Below are positions 27,561-35,733 of a stretch of DNA of 64,000 nucleotides, one piece after another. Position numbers and translations under genes: made by a program. The stretch spans positions 1 to 64,000 of the forward strand of contig URXT01000001.1 in assembly GCA_900551915.1 (NCBI GenBank), in the 5' to 3' direction. Below the pieces are notes generated by a model, which was given only the letters and a program-made list of their open reading frames with translations, searched no databases and was not told the DNA's origin. Origin of the DNA: an uncultured bacterium. GTDB taxonomy: Bacteria > Cyanobacteriota > Vampirovibrionia > Gastranaerophilales > Gastranaerophilaceae. Within the stretch, counting starts at the first letter, position 1; each line of letters begins with the position of its first letter.

Positions 27561-28593
27561 AAAACTGTTTCAAAAATCTTTCATCATTGTTGAAGAAAAG
27601 TCTTATGTCATCAACTGCGTATTTCAACATCGCAAGCCTTTCAACACCCATTCCGAATGCAAATCCGGAATATACATCAGGATCAATTCCCACATTTTTC
27701 AAAACATTCGGGTCAACCATTCCGCTTCCTAAAATTTCAAGCCAGCCGGTTCCTGAACATGTACGGCAGCCTTTGCCTTCGCACATTATGCACTGAACAT
27801 CAACTTCGGCAGAGGGTTCAGTGAAGGGGAAGAAGCTGTTTCTAAATCTTGTCGGACGGCTTGCACCAAAGTAAATTCTGATGAATTCGTTCAAAACGCC
27901 TTTCAAATCACCAAAAGTTATATCTTTGTCAACATAAAGCCCTTCGATTTGGTGAAAAAAGTTATTTTTGCGGGCATTTACGCTTTCGTTTCTGTAAACG
28001 CGCCCTGGGGCAATAACTCTAATCGGCGGGTTTTTACCTTCCATTGCATGAATTTGTGCACCGGAAGTTTGGCTTCTCAAGATTACATTTGAAGCATTCT
28101 CGACATAAAACGTATCCTGCATGTCGCGTGCCGGATGGTCTTTTGGAACATTGAGCGCATCAAAATTGTAAAATTCAGTTTCCACTTCAGGTGATTGAAA
28201 GTTAGGAACTACAGAAAAACCTAAACTTTGGAAAATCGCAACGATTTCGTTTGTAGTCGTAGTCAGGGGGTGTGCTTTCCCTTGGCGTTCAAACTTTCCT
28301 GGTAATGTAATATCAATTCTTTCTTTCAAAAGCTTTGCATCAAGTTCTTTTTTATAAAATTCATCGTGTTTCGCTTTCAAAGAAGTTTCCAGTTTTTGCG
28401 TGATTTCATTTGCAAGTGAACCGACAACTCTCTTGTCTTCATCAGACAAGTTTTTAAGATTTTTCTTAATTTCGTTGAATTCGCCTTTGCGGCTTAAATA
28501 TTTTGCTCTAATATTATCCAAATCATTTATTGAAGCTGATTTTTCAATATCAGCTGCTGCATTTGCATAAATTTTTTCCAGTTGTTCTTTCAT
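27559..28593 (-). CDS. pheS: Phenylalanyl-tRNA synthetase alpha chain
   Basis: The class II catalytic subunit of the tetrameric PheRS. The N-terminal coiled coil (~1-85) precedes the catalytic core; motifs include PGRVYRNESVNARKNNFFHQ (motif 2), FRNSFFPFTEPSAEVDVQC and the C-terminal GMGVERLAMLKY (motif 3). At 344 residues it is normal. pheT is not adjacent. Its RBS (GGAGGG) lies in a dispersed repeat (28601-28644) just upstream. It is probably the last gene of a kdsA-MBL-pheS unit. Confidence 0.96.
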   Translation of the reverse strand: MKEQLEKIYANAAADIEKSASINDLDNIRAKYLSRKGEFNEIKKNLKNLSDEDKRVVGSLANEITQKLETSLKAKHDEFYKKELDAKLLKERIDITLPGKFERQGKAHPLTTTTNEIVAIFQSLGFSVVPNFQSPEVETEFYNFDALNVPKDHPARDMQDTFYVENASNVILRSQTSGAQIHAMEGKNPPIRVIAPGRVYRNESVNARKNNFFHQIEGLYVDKDITFGDLKGVLNEFIRIYFGASRPTRFRNSFFPFTEPSAEVDVQCIMCEGKGCRTCSGTGWLEILGSGMVDPNVLKNVGIDPDVYSGFAFGMGVERLAMLKYAVDDIRLFFNNDERFLKQF

Positions 28594-28600
28594 TTATAAT

Positions 28601-28644
28601 CCCTCCACCGCTGACGCGGTAACCTTCCTTTTCGCAAGGGAGGC
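28601..28644. repeat. Dispersed double-hairpin repeat, copy A
   Basis: About 40 bases containing two small hairpins (ACCGC...GCGGT and CCTTCC...GGGAGG). From 28605 it matches 37081-37120 at about 33 of 40 positions. Its left edge supplies the GGAGGG ribosome-binding site of pheS. Confidence 0.75.
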
Positions 28645-28649
28645 GTATT

Positions 28650-29267
28650 TTAAATTATTTCGTTGTGTTTCTTTTCGTAACCGATTGTTGTCATTTCGTT
28701 GTGTCCCGGAAAAACTTCTGTTTCATCCGGCAGTTTGTATAAAACATTTTTTATACTGTTCTCAAGTTTTGCATAATTTCCGCCCGGCAAATCTGTTCTT
28801 CCGACATAATTCCTGAATAATGTATCACCGGAAAAAAGTTTCCCATCAATAAGGTAACAAAGTCCGCCTTCTGTATGTCCGGGAGTTTCGAAAATTTTTA
28901 TAGGAATTTCTCCGATTTTGAGTTCTGTGTTTTTATCAATATATTTGTCATACTCCGGATTTTTTTCAACGAAAATTCCGAAGGTTTTGAGAATTGTCTG
29001 CGTCATTTCAAGCTGTTTTTCATCTTTTTGATTAATCAGAACTTCTGCCCCGAGCTCTTTTTTCATGCTGTTTACGCCCATAACATGGTCAAAATGCCCG
29101 TGAGTTAAAAGAATATATTTAACTTTTAAGCCAAGCTCTTTAACATCATCAAGAATTTTTTGCACATGTTCGGAGCAGTCAATTAAAACCGCTTCTTTAG
29201 ATTTTTCGTCCGCAACAAGATAATTGTTTGCGTCAATCGGGCCTGCAATGTATTGTTTTAAAATCAT
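28650..29267 (-). CDS. Metallo-beta-lactamase-fold hydrolase (glyoxalase II-like)
   Basis: A 205-residue MBL-fold protein with THGHFDHVMG (HxHxDH), TPGHTEGGLCYL, FSGDTLFRNYVGRTD and the final FPGHNEMT, the complete ligand set of the glyoxalase II/YcbL subgroup. The short form without the C-terminal GloB domain suggests a YcbL-like thioester hydrolase rather than classical glyoxalase II. It starts one base after the kdsA stop codon, so the two are translationally linked. Confidence 0.9.
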   Translation of the reverse strand: MILKQYIAGPIDANNYLVADEKSKEAVLIDCSEHVQKILDDVKELGLKVKYILLTHGHFDHVMGVNSMKKELGAEVLINQKDEKQLEMTQTILKTFGIFVEKNPEYDKYIDKNTELKIGEIPIKIFETPGHTEGGLCYLIDGKLFSGDTLFRNYVGRTDLPGGNYAKLENSIKNVLYKLPDETEVFPGHNEMTTIGYEKKHNEII

Positions 29268-29268
29268 A

Positions 29269-30084
29269 TTATTTTCTTACAACCTCAAATATTTGTTGAC
29301 ATTTTGCAAAAACTTCTTGGGCTGATGCAATTGAAAGCATATTTGGTCCGTCGCATAAAGCTTTGTCAGGATTTGGGTGAACCTCAAAGAATAAAGCATT
29401 TGCGCCTGCTGCCATTGCTGATTTTGCAAGAACAGGAACAAATCTTCTGTCGCCGCCGGAACAAGTTCCATTTGCACCGGGAAGTTGAACACTGTGCGTA
29501 GCATCAAAAACAACCGGATAACCAAAGCTTTGCATAATCGGAATTGCACGGAAATCAACTACAAGGTTGTTATACCCGAAAGTGAAACCTCTGTCTGTCA
29601 GAAGAATATTTTTATTTCCGGAGTCTTCAACTTTTTTAACTAAGCTTCCCATCTGTTCCGGCGCTAAAAACTGGCCTTTTTTAATATTGACAATTTTACC
29701 GGTTTTGGCAGCTGCAACAAGCAAATCTGTTTGTCTGCATAAAAACGCAGGAATTTGAATTACATCGGCAACTTCTGCTGCGATTGCCGCTTGTTCAGGG
29801 ATGTGAATATCAGTTACTATCGGCAAATCATATTTCGATTTTATTTCAGCAAGCATTTCCAAGCCTTTTTCAATGCCAGGACCTCTGTAAGAAGTTATTG
29901 ACGAGCGGTTTGCTTTGTCAAAAGAGGACTTAAAAATAAAATTGATACCGAGTTTTTCTGTAATTTCTTTTAATGCAGAAGCTGTTTCATCAAGAATAGC
30001 CATGCTTTCAGCCGCACAAGGCCCTGCAAGAATGGTCAGCTTGTCAGCTCCGATTTCAAAATTTTTTAATTTAATTTTCTCCAT
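29269..30084 (-). CDS. kdsA: 3-deoxy-8-phosphooctulonate synthase
   Basis: KdsA condenses PEP with arabinose-5-phosphate to make Kdo-8-phosphate for lipopolysaccharide, which implies an outer membrane. The 271-residue barrel shows LAGPCAAES, FKSSFDKANRSS, TDIHIPEQAA, IQIPAFLCRQTDLL, NIKKGQFLAPEQM, FDATHSVQLPGANG and FFEVHPNPDKALCDGPNML. The Cys in PAFLCRQTD is normal for the family. The ATG at 30084 is preceded by a TATAAT at 6 bases and has no RBS, so the message is probably leaderless; a longer upstream frame is unlikely to be used. Confidence 0.96.
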   Translation of the reverse strand: MEKIKLKNFEIGADKLTILAGPCAAESMAILDETASALKEITEKLGINFIFKSSFDKANRSSITSYRGPGIEKGLEMLAEIKSKYDLPIVTDIHIPEQAAIAAEVADVIQIPAFLCRQTDLLVAAAKTGKIVNIKKGQFLAPEQMGSLVKKVEDSGNKNILLTDRGFTFGYNNLVVDFRAIPIMQSFGYPVVFDATHSVQLPGANGTCSGGDRRFVPVLAKSAMAAGANALFFEVHPNPDKALCDGPNMLSIASAQEVFAKCQQIFEVVRK

Positions 30085-30090
30085 AAGTTG

Positions 30091-30096
30091 ATTATA
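30091..30096 (-). promoter_or_regulatory. -10 element of kdsA, leaderless spacing
   Basis: TATAAT on the minus strand, six bases before the ATG; a TTGTAT about 18 bases further upstream may be the -35. Confidence 0.55.
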
Positions 30097-30182
30097 ATAT
30101 AAAAAACAGTCAAAATACAAGCTGGAAATAAAGATTGTTATTTAGTAATTGTTGTGTTAAAATCAGGGTTGTAGGAGAGCTT

Positions 30183-31397
30183 ATGGAACAAAAGATAACG
30201 AAACTTAAAAATGATATTGACTTTTTTTATAAAAGAAATTTAGATACGCCGCGTGCTGCGTTCTGTATGAATTTTTCAATCTGTGAGCCGGAACTGGCTG
30301 CCGGAGTAAATTCTGTTATGGCAAGACTTCTTTTTCAGGGAACCAAAAGTCGAAATGCTGAACAAATTGCAGAAGAATTTGATTCAAACGGGATTGATTT
30401 TACAGTTGAGATGAAGCCGGATTATTTAAGATTTCGTTTTATCTGCCTCAACGAAGATTTTCCAAAGGCAATTGAACTTGTAACCGATTTGGTTAAAAAT
30501 TCTACATTTGAAGAGTTTGATAAAGAACTTGCCAAAATGGAAGGCGAAATAGTTGCTGAACTTGATAATGCAAGAGCAAAAGCTTCAGATAATTATGAAA
30601 AAAACATGTTTGAAGGACATTATTACGGTTTTACAAATACCAAAATCCTTGAAAATATCAAAAATATTACAAAAGAACAAGTCATAAAAGCTTATAACGA
30701 TATGCTAAATAATGGCAAAAAAGTTCTTACTTTTGTTGGAGATATTGACTTTGAAACTGTGGAAAATCTGTTTAACTATAACTTTGGCGATTTGCAGGCA
30801 GGGTCAGACACATGTTCGTGCACATTTCCAAAAACATTAAATTCAAAAAAAGAAGTTGAGATTATAAAACCTGACGCAAATCAGGCTCATATAATTAAAG
30901 GCTGGCGAACAGGCTCAGTGGACAGTGAGGATTATCCTGCTCTTGTGTTGTTGAATATAATCTTAGGAGCAAGCGGACTTTCTTCAAGACTTTTCCTTGA
31001 ACTTCGCGACAAAAAAGGGCTTGCTTATGTTGTTAGAAGTTCATATTCAACGCTTCTTTATGGTGCAAGCTTCTCAATATATATTGCAACTGAACCGAAA
31101 AATATCGAGGTTTCTCTTGCCGGATTTGATGAAGAAATTGAAAAAATCAAAACAATTCCGGTTTCACAAGAAGAGCTTGAAAATGCAAAAAATAATCTTT
31201 TCGGCAAATGGGCTTTCTCCTTTGAAACAAATGCCCAGCAGGCCTGCAATTATGCTCACTACGGAATTTTGGGGCTTGGTTTTGACTTTAACGAAAGAGT
31301 GCGAAAAGAGGTTAAAGCTGTTACGGCAGAACAATTAATGGATTGTGCAAATAAATATTTTAATGACAAATTTGTGCTTTCTGTGCTAAAACCATAA
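30183..31397 (+). CDS. M16-family (insulinase-like) protein lacking the zinc motif
   Basis: A 404-residue M16B-type protein. The region usually HLLEHMLFKGT reads VMARLLFQGTKSRNAEQIAEEF, so HxxEH is missing. The C-terminal half has the substrate-binding motif RDKKGLAYVVRSSY and GASGLSSRLFLELR. Such catalytically dead copies normally pair with an active M16 subunit; none is present here. The ATG at 30183 follows GTAGGAGAGC and is preferred over an upstream TTG. No signal peptide is seen. Confidence 0.85.
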   Translation: MEQKITKLKNDIDFFYKRNLDTPRAAFCMNFSICEPELAAGVNSVMARLLFQGTKSRNAEQIAEEFDSNGIDFTVEMKPDYLRFRFICLNEDFPKAIELVTDLVKNSTFEEFDKELAKMEGEIVAELDNARAKASDNYEKNMFEGHYYGFTNTKILENIKNITKEQVIKAYNDMLNNGKKVLTFVGDIDFETVENLFNYNFGDLQAGSDTCSCTFPKTLNSKKEVEIIKPDANQAHIIKGWRTGSVDSEDYPALVLLNIILGASGLSSRLFLELRDKKGLAYVVRSSYSTLLYGASFSIYIATEPKNIEVSLAGFDEEIEKIKTIPVSQEELENAKNNLFGKWAFSFETNAQQACNYAHYGILGLGFDFNERVRKEVKAVTAEQLMDCANKYFNDKFVLSVLKP

Positions 31398-31510
31398 TCA
31401 GCCGAAAAGATTTTTTAACTTTTTGCGAAGTTATTGCAATGTCAGGGAATAGAAGAACTTTACATTATGACGGATAATAATTCCGGTACCATTTTTTAAA
31501 GGCGTGTAAA

Positions 31511-32068
31511 GTGAGAATTCTTGGCATCATACTGCTTATATTTGTTTTGCAGATTTCAGAGTTTGCGTTTTGTGCTGAGGAGGTCAAGACAATATTTGTA
31601 AGTGCAGCGGTTAACAACAAAGCTGTTGATATAAAAAAAAGATTTGAAGAGGTTTTGCCGGCCGGAACTCCGGTGATTTATACAATTGTGCCGCGCGGGC
31701 TTATTGTAAGCATACGTGAAGATACTTTTTTCAGCGGTGAAAGTGTTTATATAAAAAGTACAGCTGCAGGAGTTTTGAATGGTATTGCAAAAGTTTTGAA
31801 AGACATAGACAACAATTGTACTGTAGAAAGCCATACAGAAGGACATACTTCAAATGATGAAGGTTTTAATTCAAATTGGGAAATCTCTATGGTTAGAGCA
31901 AACAGTATTGCAGATTACCTTATTTATTGCGGACAAATTCCTGTTGAAAGGATTTTTCCTGTTGGGTTTGGGGATTTTATGCCCTTCAAAGATAATGTTT
32001 CTAAAACAAACTCAGGTTTTGATAAAAGAGTTGATTTTGTGATTTTTGATTACGAATACGAAAGATAA
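31511..32068 (+). CDS. OmpA-like cell-wall-binding protein
   Basis: A 185-residue exported protein starting with GTG. Residues 1-~21 are a signal peptide (ILGIILLIFVLQISEFAFCA). The rest resembles an OmpA/MotB peptidoglycan-binding domain: VESHTEGHTSNDEGFN, then ISMVRANSIADYLI, IPVERIFPVGFGDFMP and DKRVDFVI. The usual NR..S....V..L signature is replaced by MVRANSIADYL. It is likely periplasmic or outer-membrane-associated. It ends on the base next to the stop of the convergent sigma factor gene. Confidence 0.82.
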   Translation: MRILGIILLIFVLQISEFAFCAEEVKTIFVSAAVNNKAVDIKKRFEEVLPAGTPVIYTIVPRGLIVSIREDTFFSGESVYIKSTAAGVLNGIAKVLKDIDNNCTVESHTEGHTSNDEGFNSNWEISMVRANSIADYLIYCGQIPVERIFPVGFGDFMPFKDNVSKTNSGFDKRVDFVIFDYEYER

Positions 32069-32896
32069 TTATGCAATAATGCTTTGGCGCATGCGTGAAG
32101 AACGGTCTTCATTAAGAATATTTTTAAGTTTCATAATCGACTGTGCATGAAGCTGGCAAACACGGGATTCTGACATGTTAAGCGTTTGACCGATTTCCTT
32201 TAAAGTCATGTTTTCCTGATAGTAAAGAACCATTATGACCCGCTCACGTTCCGGAAGTCTTCTCAGTGCTTTTTCAAGCTGCTGCTTTACATTTTTTTCT
32301 TCCATTTGCTCTTGAGGATTAAGCTTATTAGTGTCTTGTATGGTATCAATGATTTCCATACTGTCTTCGCTTGAGCCTCTTTTCTCATAAATGGAAGTCA
32401 TTGTTGTATCTTCCGATAAAAGTTGGTTTACTTTTTCAGGATCCATTTCAAGAAGGTGGGCAACTTCTGTTGTTGTAGGAGTTCTTCCAAGTTCCTGCTT
32501 AAGTTGTTCTTGAGCATTTTTGATGTCTTTAATTTTTTTACGGACACTTCTTGGTAAAAAGTCCTGCGCCCTTATTCTATCAATAATTGCGCCGCGTATT
32601 CTGATAAGGGCGTAAGTTTCAAATCGGGTATTTTTTTGAGGAGAATACCTCTCAATCGCATTAATAAGCCCTTCTACGCCGTATCCGGCGATATCTTCTA
32701 CTGAAATTGACGACGGAAGTGTAACTTTCACTCTTCCAACAACGTAGCGGATTAAATAAATATATTGAACAATAAGAGCATCTCTGGCGCTTTTTTGGGT
32801 TTTGTCTTTAAAGTATTCTCCCCACAGTGCCGTTAATTCCTCTTCCGAAAGCCTTTTTATGTTGTTGTAAGATGTGAAATCAAAACTTTGATCCAT
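32069..32896 (-). CDS. FliA/WhiG-family alternative sigma factor
   Basis: A 275-residue sigma-70-family group 3 factor. Region 2 (LIVQYIYLIRYVVGRVK, YGVEGLINAIERYSP, FETYALIRIRGAIIDRIR), region 3 (DFLPRSVRKKIKDI, LGRTPTTTEVAHLL) and region 4 (LPERERVIMVLYYQENMTLKEIGQTLNMSESRVCQLHAQS) are all present. No flagellar gene is in the window. In non-motile relatives such factors may control surface or stress genes; the regulon is unknown. No anti-sigma gene is adjacent. Confidence 0.92.
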   Translation of the reverse strand: MDQSFDFTSYNNIKRLSEEELTALWGEYFKDKTQKSARDALIVQYIYLIRYVVGRVKVTLPSSISVEDIAGYGVEGLINAIERYSPQKNTRFETYALIRIRGAIIDRIRAQDFLPRSVRKKIKDIKNAQEQLKQELGRTPTTTEVAHLLEMDPEKVNQLLSEDTTMTSIYEKRGSSEDSMEIIDTIQDTNKLNPQEQMEEKNVKQQLEKALRRLPERERVIMVLYYQENMTLKEIGQTLNMSESRVCQLHAQSIMKLKNILNEDRSSRMRQSIIA

Positions 32897-33046
32897 TAAT
32901 CCGCCTAAGTCTTTAAGATTATTACATTATTATTCTATACAATCCGTAAAAACCTACATCATTTAAAAGGTTGAAAATTTTAAGGCGGCTAGTCGAATAG
33001 GTTTAGATTAATCAAATTTAGTCTGAAAAACAATTAGAATTGAAGC

Positions 33047-33074
33047 TTGCAATTAGAGTAAAAACTGTTATAAT
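33047..33074 (+). promoter_or_regulatory. Promoter of the phase-variable pilin at 33109
   Basis: TTGCAA, 16-base spacer, TATAAT. The ATG and a strong RBS (AAGAAAGGAG) follow about 35 bases later. Confidence 0.6.
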
Positions 33075-33108
33075 AATTAATGTGAAAAAATTTAAGAAAG
33101 GAGATACA

Positions 33109-33952
33109 ATGACTAAAAAACAAGCTATGATTGAATTTCAGGGGGGGGGGGGCGTCTAAAAACAAGCTCCTGAGAGGAAATACCAAAGGATTTACATTCG
33201 CGTTAAAAAATATTTTACCTGCATTCTTACAAAAGAAATTAGCATTTACACTTGCAGAGGTTCTGATAACTCTTGGTATAATCGGTATAGTCGCAGCGAT
33301 GACTTTACCAACTTTAATAGGTAATTACCAAAAAAAAGTGTTAGTAAATCAATTAAAAAAATCTGTTTCGACATTTGAACAGGGAATGCAAAAAATTTAT
33401 GTTTCAGAAGGTGCTGTCAGTTGGGATGAACTTGGGTGGGGGCTTGGGACCCCGAGCATTTTGAGTCATGACTCTGACTTTATGTTCCAAAAATTTAAAG
33501 AAAACTTTAATATTGTAAGTTACAAGATTGGTACTGAACGTGAGGATTTAGAATACATAAAAAAGATGGATTCTCAGGATTCTGTTACAGATATAAGCTG
33601 GGGTGGCTTTTTCATATTGGGCTTTACTATAAAATTAGCTGATGGCAGTATTTGGTATTACCAAGGTTCAACTGATAGTTATAAAAATTCTTTTAAGGTT
33701 ATTTTAGATGTAAATGGGGAAAAGGGACCAAATCAAGCGGGCAGAGATGTTTTTATGTTAGTTTACACCCCCAAGGGTCGTATCGCAGGTGCGTTTAGCA
33801 GCACTTATCTTAAAGATATAAGTGAGGATTTGCCAGATGGGTTTGATAATCCTTTTGAAGCGGCATTCCCGTGTCAGAAAAATGCAGAGCTTAATAACTC
33901 AGGATTGTGTTTTCAGAAAATTCAGGATGATGGCTGGGAAATGAACTATTAA
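33109..33952 (+). CDS. Phase-variable prepilin-like gene, OFF with 12 G
   Basis: RBS AAAGGAG and ATG at 33109 open a leader MTKKQAMIEFQ, then a run of 12 G (33141-33152) is followed by a stop at 33157. With 11 G the frame continues (QGGGASKNKLLRG) into a 280-residue prepilin with a ~45-residue leader, the cleavage motif LA/FTLAEVLITLGIIGIVAA, the mid-motif DVNGEKGPNQAGRDVF and C-terminus DDGWEMNY. The leader matches that of the intact gene at 43323. The present length gives a truncated 16-codon peptide. A TTG at 33131 in the pilin frame has no RBS. Homopolymer miscount in sequencing is possible. Confidence 0.85.
33141..33152 (+). repeat. Poly-G tract (12 G) in pilin leader
   Basis: Twelve consecutive G inside the 5' coding region, 11 codons after the ATG; one G more than the read-through length. 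Confidence 0.9.
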
Positions 33953-34049
33953 AAAGAGTTATTATTTCAAAAATAATTTTCCATATCTGTTTTTGAATAA
34001 ACCTTTCATGCGTTATTGAAAGGTTTATTCTCATAAAATGTTTAGCGAA

Positions 34050-34077
34050 AAGACGCCATATCTGGCGCCTTTTTTTG
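34050..34077. terminator. Terminator between pilin and YtxH-like gene
   Basis: GGCGCCAGAT-type hairpin (GACGCCATATCTGGCGCC) followed by a run of T, between convergent genes. A second hairpin (AAACCTTTC...GAAAGGTTT) lies just upstream. Confidence 0.8.
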
Positions 34078-34096
34078 TTAAACATATATTTATAGT

Positions 34097-34369
34097 TTAT
34101 TCCTCTGCAGCAGCGGTTTTTTGCTGATTAATGAGGCTTTGAAGTTTGTCTCTTAATTCATCGCCTTTTTTCTGCATATCAGAAACAACGTCGTCTGCTC
34201 TTGATTGAATTTCTTTTACTGTTTCATCAGCGCGGCGCAAAACATCTTTTGATGTATCTGCAATTAATTGTCTTGTTTCTTCACCGGACTTTGGAGCAAG
34301 TAAAATTCCTGCAATAGCACCGATTGCTCCGCCTACTATGAATCCTGCTAAAAATTTAGTTGCTGACAT
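34097..34369 (-). CDS. YtxH-domain small membrane protein
   Basis: A 90-residue protein with an N-terminal glycine-rich transmembrane segment (FLAGFIVGGAIGAIAGILLAPKSGEETR) typical of YtxH proteins, then a charged helical tail that resembles apolipophorin-type coiled coils. YtxH proteins are linked to general stress, but the function is unclear. It forms a minus-strand group with a DUF948-like gene and a second YtxH gene. RBS AGGAG is present before the ATG. Confidence 0.85.
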   Translation of the reverse strand: MSATKFLAGFIVGGAIGAIAGILLAPKSGEETRQLIADTSKDVLRRADETVKEIQSRADDVVSDMQKKGDELRDKLQSLINQQKTAAAEE

Positions 34370-34500
34370 AATAAATTACTCCTTTACTTTTTGTTTAGGT
34401 TAATTACTTGTGTTGATAATCAAACCTGTGTTACCTTAAAATATCTGCCTTAATTTTAACTTCATCATGCGATAAAATAATCACCGCAAACTACTATTTT

Positions 34501-34860
34501 TTACTTTCTTGTAAACAGACCCATTACGGTAACAAAGCCTTTGATTACTCCTGAAACGATTGATTCGGAAATCATTTTGGTTTTTCCGAAAGTCTTTTCA
34601 ACTGCACTTTTAAAGCTGTCTACATTTCTGTCAGTGCTTTTTACAAGGGTATTCACCGCATGTAATGTCTCGTTAATTTCTTGCAGTGTAGGCTTTAATT
34701 CAGTGTTAATTAAAATTGATGTCTCGTTTAAGTTTTTTGAAAGAGCTGACAGGTCAATCAGCAGTTTAATTAAAAATCCGCCGACAGCAAGGATTACAAT
34801 GCCCGTAACCCAGGCTAAAAATGTCAAACCCTGATTTAATGCTATTTGAGAAAAATCCAT
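34501..34860 (-). CDS. DUF948-like membrane protein
   Basis: A 119-residue protein with one N-terminal transmembrane helix (FLAWVTGIVILAVGGFLIKLLIDL) followed by a heptad-like helical region (LNETSILINTELKPTLQEINETLHAVNTLV), the layout of DUF948 proteins. It lies between two YtxH genes, an association known from Firmicutes and cyanobacteria. The role is unknown; an envelope-stress function is an inference from the company it keeps. Confidence 0.7.
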   Translation of the reverse strand: MDFSQIALNQGLTFLAWVTGIVILAVGGFLIKLLIDLSALSKNLNETSILINTELKPTLQEINETLHAVNTLVKSTDRNVDSFKSAVEKTFGKTKMISESIVSGVIKGFVTVMGLFTRK

Positions 34861-34917
34861 CGTGTTTATTCCTTATAAGTTAGAGTGACCGTTTGACGCC
34901 GGGTTGTGCGCCAAAAT

Positions 34918-35229
34918 TTAGTAATCAAATTCTGAAGAACCTTCTTCAAGTTCTTTTGCTTTTAAAAGCTTCTTTGATTTTATCATATTGTTAAATTTTC
35001 TGAATTGTCTTTCTAACTTATATTTCATTAAATCGACATTTTCCATTGCTTGTCTTTTAGCTTCATTTATAGCCGGTGAGTGTTTTTCGTACAATTCACA
35101 GGCTGCTTCTTTAATCTCTCTTCTTGATTCTTCGCCTGATTTCGGGGCAAAAAGAACTCCGGCAACGATTCCTCCCACAACACCTGCAAGAAGTCCCATT
35201 CCGAACATAAAGGATTTATTTTTTGACAT
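34918..35229 (-). CDS. YtxH-domain small membrane protein
   Basis: A 103-residue YtxH protein: transmembrane segment MFGMGLLAGVVGGIVAGVLF then APKSGEESRREI, the family signature, and a basic helical tail. It is a paralogue of the protein at 34097-34369. RBS AGAAGAGGTAACC precedes ATG. It is probably first in a YtxH-DUF948-YtxH group. Confidence 0.85.
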   Translation of the reverse strand: MSKNKSFMFGMGLLAGVVGGIVAGVLFAPKSGEESRREIKEAACELYEKHSPAINEAKRQAMENVDLMKYKLERQFRKFNNMIKSKKLLKAKELEEGSSEFDY

Positions 35230-35293
35230 TGGTTACCTCTTCTTTCATTTGTATATAACTATTATAACATTATTTTAAAAAATTACAAGCTTT

Positions 35294-35653
35294 TTAGGCT
35301 GAAACGCTGTCCCAGACGTCTTTTACGAGTAATATCCCCTGACAGATTGAAGCGGCTTTTTTGCATTTGCCTTTGATGATAAACAACAAAAGATATACAA
35401 GAATCATCTTTGCTAGACTGATTAAATATTGATTTCGTTTTTGCTTAACAATTTCAAAGAGAAGCCCCTGCTTTTCTCTTACTATATGAATACCTTCTCT
35501 AACTCCTAAAAGGCCCGCTTTAATTTGAGGTTTCCTGAAAATTATCTCTTTACGCAAATCCTGCACGGCCTTGTCTGCCTTGAGAATATATGTTATCAAG
35601 GTTAATGCAATTATTAATTCCGCTATGAAAATTGTTGCAATAAATAAAAACAT
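35294..35653 (-). CDS. Hypothetical membrane protein (119 aa)
   Basis: A 119-residue protein with an N-terminal helix (LFIATIFIAELIIALTLITYIL) and a second hydrophobic segment (~82-95, MILVYLLLFII), with a basic loop between. It is close to the YtxH/DUF948 group and on the same strand, so a shared envelope role is possible. I do not recognise a family. Confidence 0.65.
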   Translation of the reverse strand: MFLFIATIFIAELIIALTLITYILKADKAVQDLRKEIIFRKPQIKAGLLGVREGIHIVREKQGLLFEIVKQKRNQYLISLAKMILVYLLLFIIKGKCKKAASICQGILLVKDVWDSVSA

Positions 35654-35733
35654 TTTAATTATTTCTTATTTTGTATTATATTTGAATTATAAAGTATTTA
35701 AGAGAGATTGGAAATACGCCTAAAGGACTATTT

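Noticed and set aside
33131..33952. TTG at 33131 as the true start of the 33 kb pilin
   Set aside because: It has no ribosome-binding site, whereas ATG at 33109 has a strong one; the TTG frame merely reflects the present 12-G length.
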